Part shown: positions 62,636 to 64,000 of the stretch, in pieces
Numbering within the stretch: position 1 is the first letter of the stretch
How the letters are laid out: every line of letters starts with the position of its first letter
Origin: Rouxiella sp. S1S-2
GTDB taxonomy: Bacteria > Pseudomonadota > Gammaproteobacteria > Enterobacterales > Enterobacteriaceae
DNA length: 64,000 nt
NCBI RefSeq assembly: GCF_009208105.1
Contig: NZ_WFKL01000001.1
Location: 1,240,001-1,304,000, forward strand
Reading direction: 5' to 3'
Translations under genes and position numbers: made by a program
The notes under the pieces: generated by a model
Seen by the model: only the letters and a program-made list of their open reading frames with translations
The model's database searches: none
Told to the model about the DNA's origin: nothing

Positions 62636-62832
62636 GCGTGATAAACCCCGGCAATCTCGAGGCGCGGGTCAAGCGGCAGGTCCATCAACGGTTGTGCCAT
62701 CTGGGCAATGCGGGTGAACTGGACAAGTAACTCCTGACGACGTGCATCGTCAAGCTCCAAGGCTAATACGGCTTCCATCTGGCTGATATACGCCGCCCAA
62801 TCAGCGGGAGGCGCAGAAGGTGTGGTTTTCAT
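62632..62832 (-). CDS. hpxX: HpxX, AtzG-like small subunit (DUF4089)
   Basis: 66 residues from ATG 62832 with AGGAAA upstream. Small helical protein (WAAYISQMEAVLALELDDARRQELLVQF in pieces) that resembles GatC/AtzG partners of amidases. Its stop overlaps the hpxY start, consistent with a 1:1 complex. Confidence 0.83.
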   Translation of the reverse strand: MKTTPSAPPADWAAYISQMEAVLALELDDARRQELLVQFTRIAQMAQPLMDLPLDPRLEIAGVYHA

Positions 62833-62983
62833 CGTTTTTTCCTGTCTGTTAATCCCCAAATTAATTACGGGGGAATGTCTTCATTTTTATCCCCTCATCA
62901 TGTGCGAGGGCATTTCTTGAATTGGATCCCTTTCCCATTTGGGGGAGGGCTAGGGTGGGGGAAACAAACGCCCCCACTCACCT
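62833..62983. repeat. GC-rich dispersed-type palindrome between hpxW and hpxX
   Basis: The spacer holds CCCATTTGGGGGAGGGCTAG and GGTGGGGGAAA facing GCCCCCACTCACC, an imperfect hairpin rich in G and C runs. It resembles common intergenic repeats of enterobacteria and may protect or attenuate the mRNA between hpxW and hpxX. Confidence 0.45.
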
Positions 62984-64000
62984 TTAAAAACCCGCTGCAC
63001 TGCCGTTGCTGCGTGGATCCGAAGCACCCTCGAACATACCGTTGGTGTGGCGCACAATCGCCCCTGCGTGCCCGACGGCTTCGCTAAATTCAGGCAGCAT
63101 CTCGACCTCATGACCCCGCTGGCGAAGTCCTGCCAGCGTGGCGTGACTGAATCGGCTCTCAAGCTTAAGTGAATCGGAACTTTGCCCCCAGGTGCGGCCC
63201 AGCAGCCAGCGCGGTCCGGTTATCGCCTCTTGCAACGGTTTTCCCTGTACCACGTGGCGAATAAACACTGCCGCCTGGGTTTGCGGCTGACCGTCTCCGC
63301 CCATCGCCCCATAAACCATCGTTCGCCCGTCATACAGGCGCGCAGCGGCAGGATTTAGCGTATGGAACGGCTGTTTGCCCGGTGCCAGTGCCAGCAGATG
63401 GTCGGCGTCGAGGCTGAAGGAAGCACCACGGTTTTGCCACATGATGCCACTGTTCGGTAACACCACGCCGCTGCCAAATTCATGATAAATACTTTGGATA
63501 AACGATACCGCCAAACCACTGCTGTCCATCACGCCCATCCAAACCGTGTCGCCCGGGCCTTTGCCTTTACCCCAATCTGCGGCGCGATGAGGATTAATGC
63601 GCGTCGCCAGTGCATCGAGATAGGCGGGATCCAACAGTCCTTGAGCATCCTGAGTCATAATGCGCGGGTCGGTGATAAAACGGTCGCGCAGGCCAAACGC
63701 CAACTTGGTGGCTTCGACGATGCTGTGAATGGTGGCACCTTCATCCATCGCCTCAAGATTTAGGCGGTCGGTAAGGCCAAGGATCGCCAATGAAACCAGA
63801 CCCTGCGTAGGGGGCGTCAGGTTATAAATTTCGCCCTTGCTGTGCTTGAGTTTGAGGGGAACGCGGCGCTGTGGCCGATAGGCTGCCAGGTCATCGCGGG
63901 TCAGCGGCATACCGAGCTTTTGCATGTCTGCGGCCAGGCTGTCGGCCAAATTGCCACGATAAAAACTGTCCAAACCCTCCTCGCAAAGCTGCATCAGCGT
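62984..64000 (-). CDS. hpxW: Oxamate amidohydrolase, gamma-glutamyltransferase-like (HpxW), N-terminus beyond window
   Basis: 339 residues visible, cut at the right edge. Ntn-hydrolase of the GGT family. The self-cleaving nucleophile threonine is in PGDTVWMGVMDSSG (codon 63545-63547), giving a small subunit of about 188 residues. GAMGGDGQPQTQAA is the oxyanion-region motif. HpxW of Klebsiella hydrolyses oxamate to oxalate and ammonia; the following hpxX, hpxY, hpxZ genes support that over a true GGT. Confidence 0.85.
   Translation of the reverse strand, partial: TLMQLCEEGLDSFYRGNLADSLAADMQKLGMPLTRDDLAAYRPQRRVPLKLKHSKGEIYNLTPPTQGLVSLAILGLTDRLNLEAMDEGATIHSIVEATKLAFGLRDRFITDPRIMTQDAQGLLDPAYLDALATRINPHRAADWGKGKGPGDTVWMGVMDSSGLAVSFIQSIYHEFGSGVVLPNSGIMWQNRGASFSLDADHLLALAPGKQPFHTLNPAAARLYDGRTMVYGAMGGDGQPQTQAAVFIRHVVQGKPLQEAITGPRWLLGRTWGQSSDSLKLESRFSHATLAGLRQRGHEVEMLPEFSEAVGHAGAIVRHTNGMFEGASDPRSNGSAAGF

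Overview
This is a chromosomal window from a gamma-proteobacterium of the order Enterobacterales. The 16S sequence is typical of the order. The backbone gene order lpxB-rnhB-dnaE-accA-ldcC-gloA2-tilS-rof-yaeP-yaeQ-arfB-nlpE-proS-trmO-rcsF-metQIN-gmhB-rrn-tRNA-Asp-dkgB-yafC-yafD-mltD-gloB-yafS-rnhA-dnaQ-tRNA-Asp is that of the rrnH region of Escherichia coli K-12. The protein sequences look more like the Serratia/Rahnella/Rouxiella side of the order (Yersiniaceae and relatives) than like Escherichia, but I cannot name the genus from sequence alone.

Layout. 1-19 kb is housekeeping backbone: lipid A, RNase HII, Pol III alpha, acetyl-CoA carboxylase, lysine decarboxylase, tRNA modification and charging, ribosome rescue, envelope stress sensors (NlpE, RcsF) and the methionine ABC transporter under tandem met boxes. 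One small insertion, a periplasmic cytochrome c, lies between tilS and rof. 19-25 kb is a complete rRNA operon (two promoters, boxB/boxA, 16S, tRNA-Ile, tRNA-Ala, 23S, 5S, tRNA-Asp). 25.8-40.1 kb is the main accessory block: a 17-gene, same-strand, tightly overlapping aryl polyene (APE) biosynthesis cluster, apeC to apeR in alphabetical order plus a phosphopantetheinyl transferase, inserted between tRNA-Asp and dkgB. 40-49.9 kb returns to backbone, with an MFS sugar porter between yafD and mltD where E. coli has yafE.

Beyond the second tRNA-Asp (49.9-64 kb) lies a catabolic accessory region: an allantoin block (permease hpxC diverging from hpxS-hpxA-hpxB), a LysR/SnoaL divergent pair, a cellobiose-type PTS operon with a GH4 6-phospho-beta-glucosidase and a divergent RpiR-type regulator that carries duplicated HTH units, and the oxamate amidohydrolase operon hpxWXYZ, which runs off the right edge.

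How the genes work together. The APE cluster holds everything expected for an outer-membrane polyene lipid: aryl-acid activation (ApeH), two ACPs and their activating PPTase, ketosynthases and chain-length factor (ApeO, ApeR, ApeC), ketoreductase (ApeQ), paired dehydratases (ApeI, ApeP), thioesterase (ApeK), glycosyl/acyl transfer (ApeJ, ApeD) and export (ApeL, ApeM, ApeN, ApeG). I find no methyltransferase and no ammonia lyase in it. The hpx genes cover allantoin uptake, racemisation and ring opening, and the late oxamate step of purine-nitrogen recovery; the middle steps are not in the window. The strongest new-looking signals are three phased TTGTATACAA-type palindromes between hpxC and hpxS with a fourth exact copy inside hpxC, the tripled RpiR HTH region, and the pairing of both large accessory blocks with tRNA-Asp genes.
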